Assembly: GCA_014860225.1 (NCBI GenBank)
Contig: JACZKE010000014.1
Location: 1-64,000, forward strand
Origin: Desulfuromonadales bacterium
GTDB lineage: Bacteria > Desulfobacterota > Desulfuromonadia > Desulfuromonadales > BM103
Reading direction: 5' to 3'
Length of the DNA stretch: 64,000 bases
In this document: positions 43,247 to 52,419 of the stretch, piece after piece
Numbering within the stretch: the stretch's first letter is position 1
How the letters are laid out: every line of letters begins with the position of its first letter
Notes under the pieces: model-generated
The model's database searches: none
The model's input: the letters and a program-made list of their open reading frames with translations, nothing else
What the model was told of the DNA's origin: nothing
Program-made: the position numbers and the translations under genes

Positions 43247-44431
43247 TCAAGGGAATGTTGCGCCGTGACACTTTTCACAGAACTGGCCCTGTCCACTGCC
43301 GAATTCCGAGGTGATATCCCGGCCATAATAACTGTAATTGACATCACTGGCAGTTGCCCCGATATCACCGATTTTCGGGTGCGAGTCGACCAGCAGGCTG
43401 GCGGTAAAATCCCAGCGACCGGCGTTAGGAAACGCTGAAGCGTGGGCGCGATGGCACGTCAAACACATGACATTTGAGTTACTGTCCGGACCTGCCGAAC
43501 TGTTTGGGTCGAGGAATTGTACATTGTTGATGCCGCGTTCGAAAGGCACAAACTGCAGGTAAGCGGTCATGGTGACCCCGGAAAAATCGCCACTCTTCAC
43601 ATAGCTGTTATACATATTGACAAGCTCCAACTCCAGCAGCTCACCATTGCCGGCAGGATGCTCAAAAGAACTGCTTCCGGTCGAATGTTCATTGTTCAGG
43701 ATGGCGCTATGACAGTTTCCGCACCACTCGCTCATTCCGGACCCATAATCAACGTGTGAGCTGTCAGTTTCCTGGTATTTGTTGACCGAGCTCTGCCTGG
43801 CGACTGGAGCATCCTTATTAAAGGCATAGTTGCCGGTCACATAATCCGAGTCCCCAAGCAAGCGATAGTTGCCGCTAATCGCCCCGCTATTGATTCCCGC
43901 ACCGTAAGAGCCCGACTTTGAAACCGGAAAACGGCCACTGGCAGTCCCCCCGGCCACCTTCCCGTGGGGATCATGGCAACTGGTACAACCCAGTTTGGTT
44001 GCGGGGAAAGTTCCTCCCGGGGCGAACGTCTGAACCGGATCGGAGAACAGATTAAAGTCGAAAGCAACTATATTGTGTCCGTGGTCATAATCGGGGCTTT
44101 CGCCTCCAAGCCAGCTGAAACTTCTGGTTAGCCAGTAAAAGTCTCCTCCTGGGGTCAGCGCGGATCCGTCCGGGCTGAAAACTGCCGGGCTGTTCACACC
44201 ACCTGTGCCGGCATGACAGTTAAGGCAGGTGGAGCTGGGATCTGAACTCAGCAACAGCGGTTGGCTGGCGGATTGAGGGCTGTGCATGGAATGACAGCTG
44301 TCACAGCTACCGACTCCACCGGAATGAAAACCCTTGGCGCAACTCTGCTCAACATTGCCCGCCAGAAATAGCGCGGCTAAAAGCAGGCTGATCGTTAATT
44401 TTAATCCGTTGTGACGAGTCTGTAAATTCAT
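43247..44431 (-). CDS. OmcS-like hexaheme cytochrome (paralog 2)
   Basis: 394 residues with a signal peptide and six CXXCH motifs: CDSCH, CLNCH, CTSCH, CGNCH, CLTCH, CEKCH. Landmarks shared with Geobacter OmcS as I remember it include FHSGGVGSCDSCHSMH, PGGTFPATKLGCTSCHDPHG, YGSGMSEWCGNCHS and MCLTCHRAHAS. OmcS polymerises into micrometre-long filaments with stacked hemes. This paralog leads the operon with the propeller, barrel and lipoproteins and has its own sigma-54 type promoter. Whether it forms filaments or caps them cannot be told from sequence. Confidence 0.9.
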   Translation of the reverse strand: MNLQTRHNGLKLTISLLLAALFLAGNVEQSCAKGFHSGGVGSCDSCHSMHSPQSASQPLLLSSDPSSTCLNCHAGTGGVNSPAVFSPDGSALTPGGDFYWLTRSFSWLGGESPDYDHGHNIVAFDFNLFSDPVQTFAPGGTFPATKLGCTSCHDPHGKVAGGTASGRFPVSKSGSYGAGINSGAISGNYRLLGDSDYVTGNYAFNKDAPVARQSSVNKYQETDSSHVDYGSGMSEWCGNCHSAILNNEHSTGSSSFEHPAGNGELLELELVNMYNSYVKSGDFSGVTMTAYLQFVPFERGINNVQFLDPNSSAGPDSNSNVMCLTCHRAHASAFPNAGRWDFTASLLVDSHPKIGDIGATASDVNYSYYGRDITSEFGSGQGQFCEKCHGATFP

Positions 44432-44562
44432 TAAGCCGTGAGCTTCCAGAATTCGGTTATACCATTGGCTTTCGTTAAGGTCAAAAACGACGATGATCTA
44501 CCATTGTCTCGATGAGAGTCACCTCTCTAAACTTGAACAGTGGTAAAGAGTTTAATATTTAG

Positions 44563-44579
44563 AGCAATCTCTGTGCCAG
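44563..44579 (-). promoter_or_regulatory. Sigma-54 promoter of the OmcS-like paralog 2 operon
   Basis: Minus strand CTGGCACAGAGATTGCT fits TGGCAC-N5-TTGCT exactly. Transcription would start near 44551, 120 bases before the ATG. It lies just beyond the double terminator of paralog 1, so paralog 2 is independently transcribed. Confidence 0.75.
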
Positions 44580-44769
44580 CTTAGATCAATTCATCTATCA
44601 GATTCGCAGAAATATTTGCATTATATTAAAACAACCTGTTTCTCTCGCAATTTTGAAAAGGAATGATTTTAAAATGATTTTTCTAAAAGGGGCTTTTTAG
44701 ATAATATAGAAATTTTACTAGATTGTGCTGCAGCTACTCAGTGAAAACGATGAACAGGTAAAGTGAAAA

Positions 44770-44843
44770 GGCTGACAGTGTCCGGTCACACTGTCAGCCA
44801 TAATTTCAGATCAGCAGGCTCCGGTTGCATCCAACCGGAGCCT
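44770..44843 (-). terminator. Double terminator after OmcS-like paralog 1
   Basis: Two perfect 12-base stems: AGGCTCCGGTTG (44816-44827) with 44832-44843, and GGCTGACAGTGT (44770-44781) with 44788-44799. On the minus strand the second is followed by TTTTCACTTT. The pair should insulate the first cytochrome gene strongly. Confidence 0.8.
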
Positions 44844-44857
44844 GTATTTTTTTCAGA

Positions 44858-45961
44858 TTAATCTTGTACGTGGCATTTGTTACAGAGTGAACGCTGCCAC
44901 TCGCCGTAAGTTGCGACGATGTCAACCGCGACGCCGAGGGCGTAGTAAGGAACCGCGCCGTTCGACAACAGGGTTGTGGTGGCTTCGTTCAGGATGCCCG
45001 AGTCAGCGAGGAACTCATGATTCGGATCCCAGCGCAGGGCGTTGTCGAATGCCGAAGCATGGGCACGGTGACAGGTGAGACACATAACGGTCTCAGTACC
45101 GGTCGAAACACCGGCAGTACTGGCAGGATTGAGCAGCGAGCCATCAGTCACACCACGCTCGAAGGGAACCAGCGCGTCTTTAGCAGTAGCGACCACGCCA
45201 GTGAAGTTACCGGAGGCTTTGTATGCGTTGTAGGCAACCGGAACCGGATCAGCGGTCGGGTGCATGTTGGAAGCGCTGTACTGGGTGTGACAACCGAGAC
45301 ACCAGGTCGACATCCCTGAGCCGTAATCGACAGACGTACCGCTGGAACCGTTAGCACGGGCAACCGGAGCAGTGGCGAAGCTGTCTTCGAGGATACGGTA
45401 GTTACCATGGATGGAGCCGTCAACCGGATCAGCCGCACCGTAGGAACCGGAGACGGAGATCGCTGCAGAACCACCACGTGTACCCGTACCAACTTGACCA
45501 TGCGGATCGTGGCAGCTGTTGCAGCCGAGGATGTTGGATGGGAAAGACCCGCCAGGAGCGACCAGGTTGGTGGTGTCTTCAACCAGGGTGAAGTCGGCTG
45601 CGATGACGTTGTGACCCTGGTTCATCGGAGTGTTGGGAACGAGGGTTCCACGAACGTTGACGTCATAGATCGAAGTTTCAGCAACCCAGAAAAAGTCGCC
45701 GCCTTCGTTCTTATTGGCACCGTTAGGACTATTGATGTGATAACCGCCAGCACCGTTGTGGCAGTTCAGACAGGTAGAGCTGGGGTCGGAGCCTTTCATC
45801 AGGCTCGGAGCTAAGGCAGAACCGGTGCGGGGGTTGTCAGCAGAGTTGTGCATGGAGTGGCAGCCATCGCAATGTGCGACGCCGCCGCCGTGAAACGCGA
45901 ATGCGTTTCCACCCAGAATAAAGACACTTACGACCAGGGCTAACAGAATCTTCGTTTTCAT
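44858..45961 (-). CDS. OmcS-like hexaheme nanowire cytochrome (paralog 1)
   Basis: 367 residues from ATG 45961, preceded by a perfect AGGAGG. Signal peptide to AFA; the mature protein begins FHGGGVAHCDGCHSMHN. Six CXXCH motifs: CDGCH, CLNCH, CNSCH, CLGCH, CLTCH, CNKCH. VRGTLVPN, GHNVIAADFTLVEDTT, PGGSFPSNILGCNSCHDPHG, MCLTCHRAHAS and the end WQRSLCNKCHVQD follow OmcS very closely, so filament formation is a good inference. It has its own sigma-54 promoter and a double terminator, as for a highly expressed single-gene transcript. Confidence 0.93.
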   Translation of the reverse strand: MKTKILLALVVSVFILGGNAFAFHGGGVAHCDGCHSMHNSADNPRTGSALAPSLMKGSDPSSTCLNCHNGAGGYHINSPNGANKNEGGDFFWVAETSIYDVNVRGTLVPNTPMNQGHNVIAADFTLVEDTTNLVAPGGSFPSNILGCNSCHDPHGQVGTGTRGGSAAISVSGSYGAADPVDGSIHGNYRILEDSFATAPVARANGSSGTSVDYGSGMSTWCLGCHTQYSASNMHPTADPVPVAYNAYKASGNFTGVVATAKDALVPFERGVTDGSLLNPASTAGVSTGTETVMCLTCHRAHASAFDNALRWDPNHEFLADSGILNEATTTLLSNGAVPYYALGVAVDIVATYGEWQRSLCNKCHVQD

Positions 45962-46049
45962 TTGTTTCCTCCTAAAAATTAGTTGTTGCAGCATGACAGC
46001 GCTACCGGCTGCGTTGACGTTCCCTTTTTCAAACTGTGCCTATCCATAG

Positions 46050-46066
46050 AGCAAATGGCGTGCCAG
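46050..46066 (-). promoter_or_regulatory. Sigma-54 promoter of OmcS-like paralog 1
   Basis: Minus strand CTGGCACGCCATTTGCT fits YTGGCACG-N4-TTGCW perfectly. Transcription would start near 46038, giving a 77-base leader with a strong ribosome binding site. Confidence 0.82.
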
Positions 46067-46104
46067 CCCACAAAGAAAATAATAATTCACTTAATTACAG
46101 TAAT

Positions 46105-46119
46105 TTAGCAAATCGCTAA
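46105..46119. promoter_or_regulatory. Candidate activator site upstream of OmcS-like paralog 1
   Basis: TTAGC-AAATC-GCTAA is a perfect 5-5-5 inverted repeat about 65-80 bases upstream of the predicted start, where NtrC-type enhancer sites can lie. I did not find the same repeat at the other promoters, so this is tentative. Confidence 0.3.
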
Positions 46120-46332
46120 GGGATTCTAACCTTTTCTATTCAAACCCATTTAGGGATATTCCTACTTTATTTTTGGAGAATCACCGTTTTTTTTGAGAAC
46201 GATTTTTCAGGTTTATCTCTTCAAATAAGTAATCAGCAGAAAACTTGCTGGATAGCCATCGTGAATTGAAAATATAGGATTGAGGGCAAAGAAGGATAAA
46301 CAGATGGGGCTATAACTCAAATGAATGCTGTA

Positions 46333-46410
46333 TTGGCTACAAAGGCACCAAGGCACGAAGAAAAAACTGAGAGTCCTCACTTCTTGGTGCCTTGGCGCCT
46401 TCGTGGCCAA
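46333..46410. repeat. Fold-back repeat of AAGGCACCAAGG units
   Basis: About 30 bases with AAAGGCACCAAGGCACGAAG face CTTGGTGCCTTGGCGCCTTC with some four mismatches. A related piece lies at 54086-54112. Located in the 485-base gap between cytochrome and NHL genes; nothing else was seen between 46120 and 46332. Confidence 0.55.
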
Positions 46411-46446
46411 CCAATATTTTGTGCTTATAAGTCCGAAAAATTATAC

Positions 46447-47487
46447 TTAAGGGCTTGGGAGCAGGACAACCGTATAAACACCAACGCCTTTATTGGAGGC
46501 TTGCGATACAAAAATGCGGTTGCTTGCCTGGTCGAGTGCCAAGTCATCCGGAACAATCATATCTTCCGGTCGATATCCGCGGTAACCGAACTCGCCTAAG
46601 AAATTAAAATTGCTATCGAAAATCATCACCACCGAACGCAGCCGATCAGCCACAAAGATATTGCCCTGATTATCCGCAACAATCCCGGAGACAACGCCAA
46701 ATTTACCTGGTGCACTCCCGGAAGTTCCGAAAGAATCAAGAGAACCGTCCGTGTTCAAGCGGAAAGCACTGAAGAGCAGCGGGACGGTAAAGTAGAGACT
46801 CTTATCTGGCCCAACGCTGAAACCACTGATATCAATGAGTTGTGCTTTATCTCGTTCCCGTTCCGGATTCTCTTTTGCTTGCTCGTCTTCTAAGTGATTA
46901 ATGATCGCGGCCAGATCATGCCCCTGTATAAAAGTCCCGTCTGCACTAGTGGTGACAATGCGTAACGAGCCAGAATCAAGGAGATAAAACAGACCACCCT
47001 GGTATTCCATCCGATCCGGAGAAAAGCCAGAAAATTGCTCTGGGGAGTCCTTAATTGCAATCTTGGAAATCGGTTCACCACGGTAATTCAGGACCTGGAT
47101 GCCATAAGTATGAAAATCCCGCGCAAGAGCATAGATATTGCCGTCATCACCAACGGCAATATCTACAGCTGAAACAAGATCACCATCATTGCCGAAAGAA
47201 AATAATTCCATCCCTTGCGGATTAAAAATCTTCACATCGTTAACGCTTGGATTTAAAGTGTAGATTTCCCGCCGCTCAGGATCGAATGCAAGCCGCGCCC
47301 ACTGCGACGGAACGGGCCCGGAAAAGTCGGAGAGCAAGTACTGGAACTTCAACAACCATTGCGTACCGCCTCGCTGGCTCTGCTGCAGAGTCGCTGCAAC
47401 GACATTCGGAGCAAGCGACAATGTCCAGAGCAGCAAGCTTGTGAAAACAAAAATTATGTATTTTGGATAATGTTTATTCATGATCAT
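46447..47487 (-). CDS. NHL-repeat beta-propeller protein, secreted
   Basis: 346 residues with a signal peptide to VVAA. Blades such as FDPERREIYTLNPSVNDVKI, VGDDGNIYALARDFH, VADNQGNIFVADRLRSVVMI and LDQASNRIFVSQASNKGVGV indicate a six-bladed propeller. In G. sulfurreducens an NHL protein also neighbours omcS, to my recollection. Probably a filament-associated or outer-membrane assembly factor. I see no clear ribosome site or sigma-54 promoter for it. Confidence 0.8.
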   Translation of the reverse strand: MIMNKHYPKYIIFVFTSLLLWTLSLAPNVVAATLQQSQRGGTQWLLKFQYLLSDFSGPVPSQWARLAFDPERREIYTLNPSVNDVKIFNPQGMELFSFGNDGDLVSAVDIAVGDDGNIYALARDFHTYGIQVLNYRGEPISKIAIKDSPEQFSGFSPDRMEYQGGLFYLLDSGSLRIVTTSADGTFIQGHDLAAIINHLEDEQAKENPERERDKAQLIDISGFSVGPDKSLYFTVPLLFSAFRLNTDGSLDSFGTSGSAPGKFGVVSGIVADNQGNIFVADRLRSVVMIFDSNFNFLGEFGYRGYRPEDMIVPDDLALDQASNRIFVSQASNKGVGVYTVVLLPSP

Positions 47488-47797
47488 AAGTTATCATAGC
47501 AACCTCTATACCACAGATCAAGAGCCTGAAGATGATTGATCAAGTCAGCTATTTCGTGGATGTTTAAACGAGTGGACAACCAAGAAAGAAAGGATAGCTT
47601 AACTATTCCCCGGAATAGGCTACGCCTCCCATTGCATTTCCATCGATGATGAATAAATGAAACAGCCAAGACCTCAAAAAAGAGGGTTGTGCCCGTGTCT
47701 ATCTTCTTAATGTTTCTCTCCTGACCGCGCACCTTTTAAAAAGCACCTGCTACGGTTTATATTTTTGGAAGAGAAACCCTGGGTCTAACAAGCAATT
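47488..47797. other. Gene-free spacer with a short palindrome
   Basis: Holds CTATTCC-CC-GGAATAG (47603-47618), a perfect 7-2-7 palindrome about 200 bases upstream of the sigma-54 promoter at 47798; it could be an enhancer site. The minus-strand frame at 47484-47732 has no start signal or family look and I do not call it. Confidence 0.35.
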
Positions 47798-47814
47798 CTG
47801 GCACCATATTTGCT
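47798..47814 (+). promoter_or_regulatory. Sigma-54 promoter of the spermidine-synthase-like gene
   Basis: CTGGCACCATATTTGCT fits TGGCAC-N5-TTGCT exactly on the plus strand. The start would be near 47826, about 30 bases before the ATG. Confidence 0.78.
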
Positions 47815-47856
47815 TCTAGTCGTCTCTCCCAACTGCAACTAAAAAAGGACCTGTTG

Positions 47857-50838
47857 ATGACTTATCGTGCAATACTTTATGCCCTGTTTTTTCTTTCCGG
47901 ACTTTCCGCTCTGATCTATCAAATCCTCTGGGTCCGATCTTTCAGCCTGATTTTCGGAGGATCGCACATGGCGGTCACGACCGTTCTTGCCGTTTTCATG
48001 GGTGGCCTGGCCCTCGGCGGATATCTCGGCAGACACACGGATCGCAGTCCGCGCCCCTTGCGGATCTACGGTCTGCTTGAGATCGGTATCGGCGTGGCAG
48101 CGATCCTGCTGATCGGTTTGCTGTCGGTCTATCCGGATCTGTACATCGCTTTTGCTCATCTGGTCAATAACAACCTTGCAGTTTTAACTTTTGTACGAAC
48201 ACTATTCGCGATCATTGCCCTGCTGGTCCCCACGACCCTGATGGGGCTGACCCTTCCGGCTCTTGCCGGATTCGCCAACCGGCAAATGGGTGGTCACCTG
48301 GGTGAACAGCTCTCTTTTTTGTACGGGATCAATACCTTCGGCGCAGTTGCCGGAGCCTTGGCGGCCGGTTTTTTCCTGTTGCGGTATTTTACAGTTACGT
48401 CAACGTATGGACTGGCCATTGCGATTAGCCTGTTGGTGGGCGTTCTGGCTCTGGCTCTTGATCGTCGCAGTGAGCAGGATGCGTCCGCAGAAAAAGGTAC
48501 GGAGACGACTATTGAAATTCAGGAGTCAGTTTCTGATCATGTAAGTGAAGGTGGGGTGGTTGTTCCTGTCCGGCTAATTCTGATCGGCATTGGGGTCAGC
48601 GGTTTTTGCGCTCTCGGTTACGAAATTCTCTGGACCCGAGTATTGAGTATCGTTGTCGGGACCACGGTCTACAGCTACACCCTGATGTTGGTCGCTTTTT
48701 TGATCGGCATCGCTCTCGGTGGCGGTTCGTACCAGTTGTTGCTGCGTCTGATCGGGAAGAAGAGTCATGTGATCGGTCGAATGGTCCTCTGGTTTGGGTT
48801 GACCCAAATTGTGATTGGTCTTTTGGCAATTCTGGTCAGTATCGCCTTGCGTGATCTGACCGGCCAGGCACTTATTGTTGAGGAGATATTGAGAGACTGG
48901 TACTCCAGTGGTAATAAGATTCTGCAGACCACAAATTTTGTAATGGCTCTGCTCTACATGCTCGTTCCAGCCTTCTTCATGGGACTGGCCTTCCCGTTGG
49001 CCGGGGATATTGTTGCGAGGGCCAGGGGGAAAGTGGGGAAAGCGGTCGGAGAAACCCTGACCTGGAATACGGTGGGCGCGATCCTTGGTGCTGCTGTTAG
49101 CGGTTTTGTGCTGATCTATCTTTTTGGTATTGAACGCTCCCTCCAATATCTCTCCCTGATCAACCTCGGTTTCGGCCTGATGATTTGCGTCAGTCTGTTC
49201 AAAAATCGCATTGCCATGTGGGGCGTCGCCACAAGCGTCGTCTTAATTATGGTTGTTATGGCCGCGAATCCGGAAGTCCTGCGTATTTGGGACACCAAAT
49301 ATTTTGCGACCTTCAACCACAACGCACGGCAGGCATTTACCACGGAAGAGAAAAGAGCGGAAATTGATGAAATTACCGAAGTCATGTATTACGCAGAGGG
49401 GACAACCTCAACGGTCAGTGTCGTCAAAATCAAAGGGGTGAACCAGGGGCTGAACGTCAACGGGCGAACGGTCGCCTCGAACGACAAAAAAGACCAGCAG
49501 TGTCAGTACACACTCGGTCACTTGCCGATGCTGCTGCATAAAAACCCCGAAAAAGTCTGGGTGTTGGGAATGGGGACCGGAATGACGGCGGGAGCGACCG
49601 TAGTCCACCCGGAGGTTAAGTCGGTGACCGTCGTCGAGCTGGAAAAACATGTGGTCCCGGCAGCCCGGACGTTTGCTGCCGACAATCACAGCTTTCTCGA
49701 ACACCCCAAGGTTAAGGTTGTGTTTAATGATGGCCGCAACTTCCTGCTGACCACTGAAGAGCGTTACGATGTGATTACAGCCGATCCGATCCATCCCTGG
49801 TCGCAGGGTGCGGCGTATCTCTATACGGATGAGTATTACCGTCTGGCCGCCTCGCGGTTGCGGAGCGGAGGGGTCATGTGCCAGTGGTTGCCAATCTACG
49901 AACTGACGCCTCGAGACTTGCGGAGCGTGGTAAAGACTTTCGCTAATAACTTCCAGTATGTTTATGTCTGGCTGACCGATTACGATGCCGAACTGATCGG
50001 CAGCAATGAGCCTATCGAAATTAATATTGACGACCTGCAGAAAAGGATTGAAGCCAGTCCGGAAGTCCTCGCCGACCTGCAACGGGTCGATATGGGCTCG
50101 GCAGCTCAATTCCTCAGCTATGGAATTATGGGGCCGGCCGCAAGTCGCGCCTACGGTAAAGAAGCCCCACTGAATACGGACGACAACCTTTTTCTGGAAT
50201 TTTCCGCACCTGATTCAAAAGGGAAAGCAGAACTTATTGCGATTAATATCGCCAGTTTAGCCAGTTACCGGGAAGACCTCTCCCCGTATATAAGCGGAGA
50301 GACTCTGTATGCGAAGCTTGGCACAGATTCGAGCAACTTTCTGCGCGCAACTCAGATCTATGATATTGCTCACCAACGGCGTTATGAAGGGAAAGAGCTC
50401 CATCCGGGCTATGCTCTTTTGATGGACAGTCTAGAGCGCCAGTTCCCCTGGTATGCACCAGGGCAGTTTCTGCGCAACGCATTCCAGGTTTCCCAAAGCA
50501 GGTCCCCTCAGCGACTTGAAGAGATTAAACTGACACTGGTCGGCAACCAGGGGACCCCATTTATGATGACGCTGACAGCTGTCACCATAAAAATTAGTCC
50601 AGAACGCGTCAAATTGCTGATCGTTGATAATCAGGCAAAGAAAATTTACGGTCATATTTACATTGATGGCAGTGCGGCGAAAATCGATCAACGGGTGGCT
50701 AAACAGGCTGAGAAGCTATTACAATTGATCGATACCGTTTATCGGCAAGAGAAACCTGCTGGCACCTCCCCTGCTGCGCTGCCTACCCTGGAAAAAATCA
50801 AGGCGGCGATCAACAGCTTCAAGGTAGAAGATATTTAG
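47857..50838 (+). CDS. Fused membrane transporter-like/spermidine synthase-like protein
   Basis: 993 residues from ATG 47857, with AGGA seven bases upstream. The first 480 residues form two sets of membrane helices, each beginning with a similar motif (GLSALIYQILWVRSFSLIFG and GFCALGYEILWTRVLSIVVG). A SpeE-like aminopropyltransferase fold follows: VWVLGMGTGMTAGA binds the nucleoside, VTVVELEKHVV, FNDGRNFLLTT, then TADPIHPWS in place of the usual catalytic D-S/T-x-D region. The last 200 residues are unfamiliar. Many Desulfuromonadales carry such fused proteins, but the product is unknown. Regulation by sigma-54 links it to the cytochromes. Confidence 0.78.
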   Translation: MTYRAILYALFFLSGLSALIYQILWVRSFSLIFGGSHMAVTTVLAVFMGGLALGGYLGRHTDRSPRPLRIYGLLEIGIGVAAILLIGLLSVYPDLYIAFAHLVNNNLAVLTFVRTLFAIIALLVPTTLMGLTLPALAGFANRQMGGHLGEQLSFLYGINTFGAVAGALAAGFFLLRYFTVTSTYGLAIAISLLVGVLALALDRRSEQDASAEKGTETTIEIQESVSDHVSEGGVVVPVRLILIGIGVSGFCALGYEILWTRVLSIVVGTTVYSYTLMLVAFLIGIALGGGSYQLLLRLIGKKSHVIGRMVLWFGLTQIVIGLLAILVSIALRDLTGQALIVEEILRDWYSSGNKILQTTNFVMALLYMLVPAFFMGLAFPLAGDIVARARGKVGKAVGETLTWNTVGAILGAAVSGFVLIYLFGIERSLQYLSLINLGFGLMICVSLFKNRIAMWGVATSVVLIMVVMAANPEVLRIWDTKYFATFNHNARQAFTTEEKRAEIDEITEVMYYAEGTTSTVSVVKIKGVNQGLNVNGRTVASNDKKDQQCQYTLGHLPMLLHKNPEKVWVLGMGTGMTAGATVVHPEVKSVTVVELEKHVVPAARTFAADNHSFLEHPKVKVVFNDGRNFLLTTEERYDVITADPIHPWSQGAAYLYTDEYYRLAASRLRSGGVMCQWLPIYELTPRDLRSVVKTFANNFQYVYVWLTDYDAELIGSNEPIEINIDDLQKRIEASPEVLADLQRVDMGSAAQFLSYGIMGPAASRAYGKEAPLNTDDNLFLEFSAPDSKGKAELIAINIASLASYREDLSPYISGETLYAKLGTDSSNFLRATQIYDIAHQRRYEGKELHPGYALLMDSLERQFPWYAPGQFLRNAFQVSQSRSPQRLEEIKLTLVGNQGTPFMMTLTAVTIKISPERVKLLIVDNQAKKIYGHIYIDGSAAKIDQRVAKQAEKLLQLIDTVYRQEKPAGTSPAALPTLEKIKAAINSFKVEDI

Positions 50839-51198
50839 CGATCTATTTAGCAGACGGTCGGGTCTAGCCACTTATTCACAGCCCCCCCTCATTGATTTTT
50901 GATCAACCGATGGACATTCTCGTAATAGCCCAGGCAACTGGCGGCCGAAAAGATAAAAATGGCATTTAGGCGCCGTTCAGAGCGACTGCTCTGGTCAATC
51001 CAGCTCATAAAGTAAAAAAACTACAGATATGCAAACAAAGGCAATAGACATACCAATGCTGGCGAGCCAAAGGGCGCTTGAGCAAGCGGATGCATTGTTG
51101 AGATTACAATATAACTCAGTCGGACCGTTCGCCTTTCTTTTGCTCATTCATAGGGACTTTCGTCGTTAGTGAAGTTCTTTGATTGATGGAAAAATCAA
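50839..51198. other. Gene-free spacer between convergent genes
   Basis: I see no open frame of note, no strong terminator and none of the window's dispersed repeats here. Confidence 0.5.
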
Positions 51199-52023
51199 TC
51201 ATCGATGACTGATCAAACGATGCGCATCTCCGTGACACTCCAAACAGTCTGTGTGCTCACTGTGTATGGCCTGGGGATGCGGCAAACCGTGACACTCCTG
51301 GCAAGCAGAGGTTGAGGGATGCACACCCTTGTGGCAATAAGTACAGTTTATCCCGCCGTGATTGGTGTTCGTATCAGCAAGATTGCTGGCCTGCCTTGCA
51401 TGACAAACCCTGCAGAATGACGCCGGCACGTAACCGGCCGCGATAACCTGTAGAGGCTGATGTGCTGAATGACATCGCAAACAGTCTCTGGCAAACTGTT
51501 CTCCCAGATGTGGACCGTGGCAATCCAGACAACCGGGGATTTCCTTATGCGTGTTGTGGCAACGGTTGCAAAAAAGCTCTGAATGCCGACTGGGTGCCAC
51601 AGCCATTTCCTGCCCCACATCCGAATGACACGAGAGACATTCCTTTCTTGCCGGCTTGAGCGGATCGCGCAATGTCTCCAGCGGCCGGTGCGGGTTGACA
51701 TGACAGTGCAGGCAGTCGCCGATCTCGAAATGTGCTTGCCCCTCATGGCAAAGGGTGCAATCAACCTGTGTCTCTGTGCCTTTCGGCGGATGCTGCGGAT
51801 GACAATCGAGGCAGCCGATTTCCGTAGCGTGCCGCCCTCCTGCTTCGGCGATCATTTGCAGCTGAAACCTGTGACATTTCCCGCAATCCCCCGCTTGCAG
51901 TTCAACAGCCTCACTAGCAAATACAGGAGTAGTGAGACAGACAAACAGCAAGGCAAACGCCGCGCCGCATTTTATGCCACAAAGAAATGTAAACCTGCTC
52001 GTCCCGAAAACAAAAAATTTCAT
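51199..52023 (-). CDS. 12-heme c-type cytochrome
   Basis: About 274 residues from ATG 52023, with AAGGG five bases upstream; the frame is open to 52059. A signal peptide ends at VFA. I count 12 CXXCH motifs in only about 250 mature residues, a very dense packing (CGKCH, CLDCH, CTLCH, CLHCH, CLSCH, CNRCH, CLDCH, CLRCH, CRVCH, CTYCH, CQECH, CLECH). Likely a periplasmic electron carrier feeding the conduit. It stands alone, divergent from the receiver-PilZ gene, and has a sigma-54 type promoter. Confidence 0.9.
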   Translation of the reverse strand: MKFFVFGTSRFTFLCGIKCGAAFALLFVCLTTPVFASEAVELQAGDCGKCHRFQLQMIAEAGGRHATEIGCLDCHPQHPPKGTETQVDCTLCHEGQAHFEIGDCLHCHVNPHRPLETLRDPLKPARKECLSCHSDVGQEMAVAPSRHSELFCNRCHNTHKEIPGCLDCHGPHLGEQFARDCLRCHSAHQPLQVIAAGYVPASFCRVCHARQASNLADTNTNHGGINCTYCHKGVHPSTSACQECHGLPHPQAIHSEHTDCLECHGDAHRLISHR

Positions 52024-52117
52024 AACACCCTTAACGCCCGTTCGCCTTTGCTCATGCAAGACGCCGAGACGTCAAAATAGAGAGAGAAAATCAAACAGTC
52101 ATAAGAAAGCAATCACC

Positions 52118-52134
52118 ATGCCACGCCGTAACCG
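52118..52134 (-). promoter_or_regulatory. Sigma-54 promoter of the 12-heme gene
   Basis: Minus strand GTGGCATGGTGATTGCT differs from TGGCAC-N5-TTGCT only at one base. Start near 52106, about 80 bases before the ATG. Confidence 0.68.
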
Positions 52135-52215
52135 CCGGCAAACTAACCGCCAATGCGAAGATTACATTTCAGGTACAGCTTTATTTCGTGCCGCGATTGG
52201 TAGCGATGTGGAATC

Positions 52216-52236
52216 TTCCCAAAACGGGTTTGGGAA
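52216..52236. promoter_or_regulatory. Palindrome between divergent sigma-54 promoters (candidate enhancer)
   Basis: TTCCCAAA-ACGGG-TTTGGGAA is a perfect 8-5-8 inverted repeat, about 110 bases upstream of the predicted start on the left and 210 from the one on the right. That is the usual range for NtrC-type activator sites. Confidence 0.5.
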
Positions 52237-52419
52237 AATCCCCGAATTGCGACTACTGCTGAGTTTCAGAAGGCGCCCCTGAAACCTGCCGGGAAAATAA
52301 TTCTGCCCATGTGAAAAAAAATATCAACAGCTCATCTCACCGCACCCTGTTGGACAAACCAATCATTACCGACAGACAATTTCGCGCCATAGTCAAGATC
52401 GGTTATAACATTGCCAAAT

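Noticed and set aside
45962-46049. Cyclic-dinucleotide (GEMM) riboswitch in the OmcS-like leader
   Set aside because: Geobacter cytochrome leaders often carry one, but the 77-base leader lacks the GEMM core bases and pairing I would expect.
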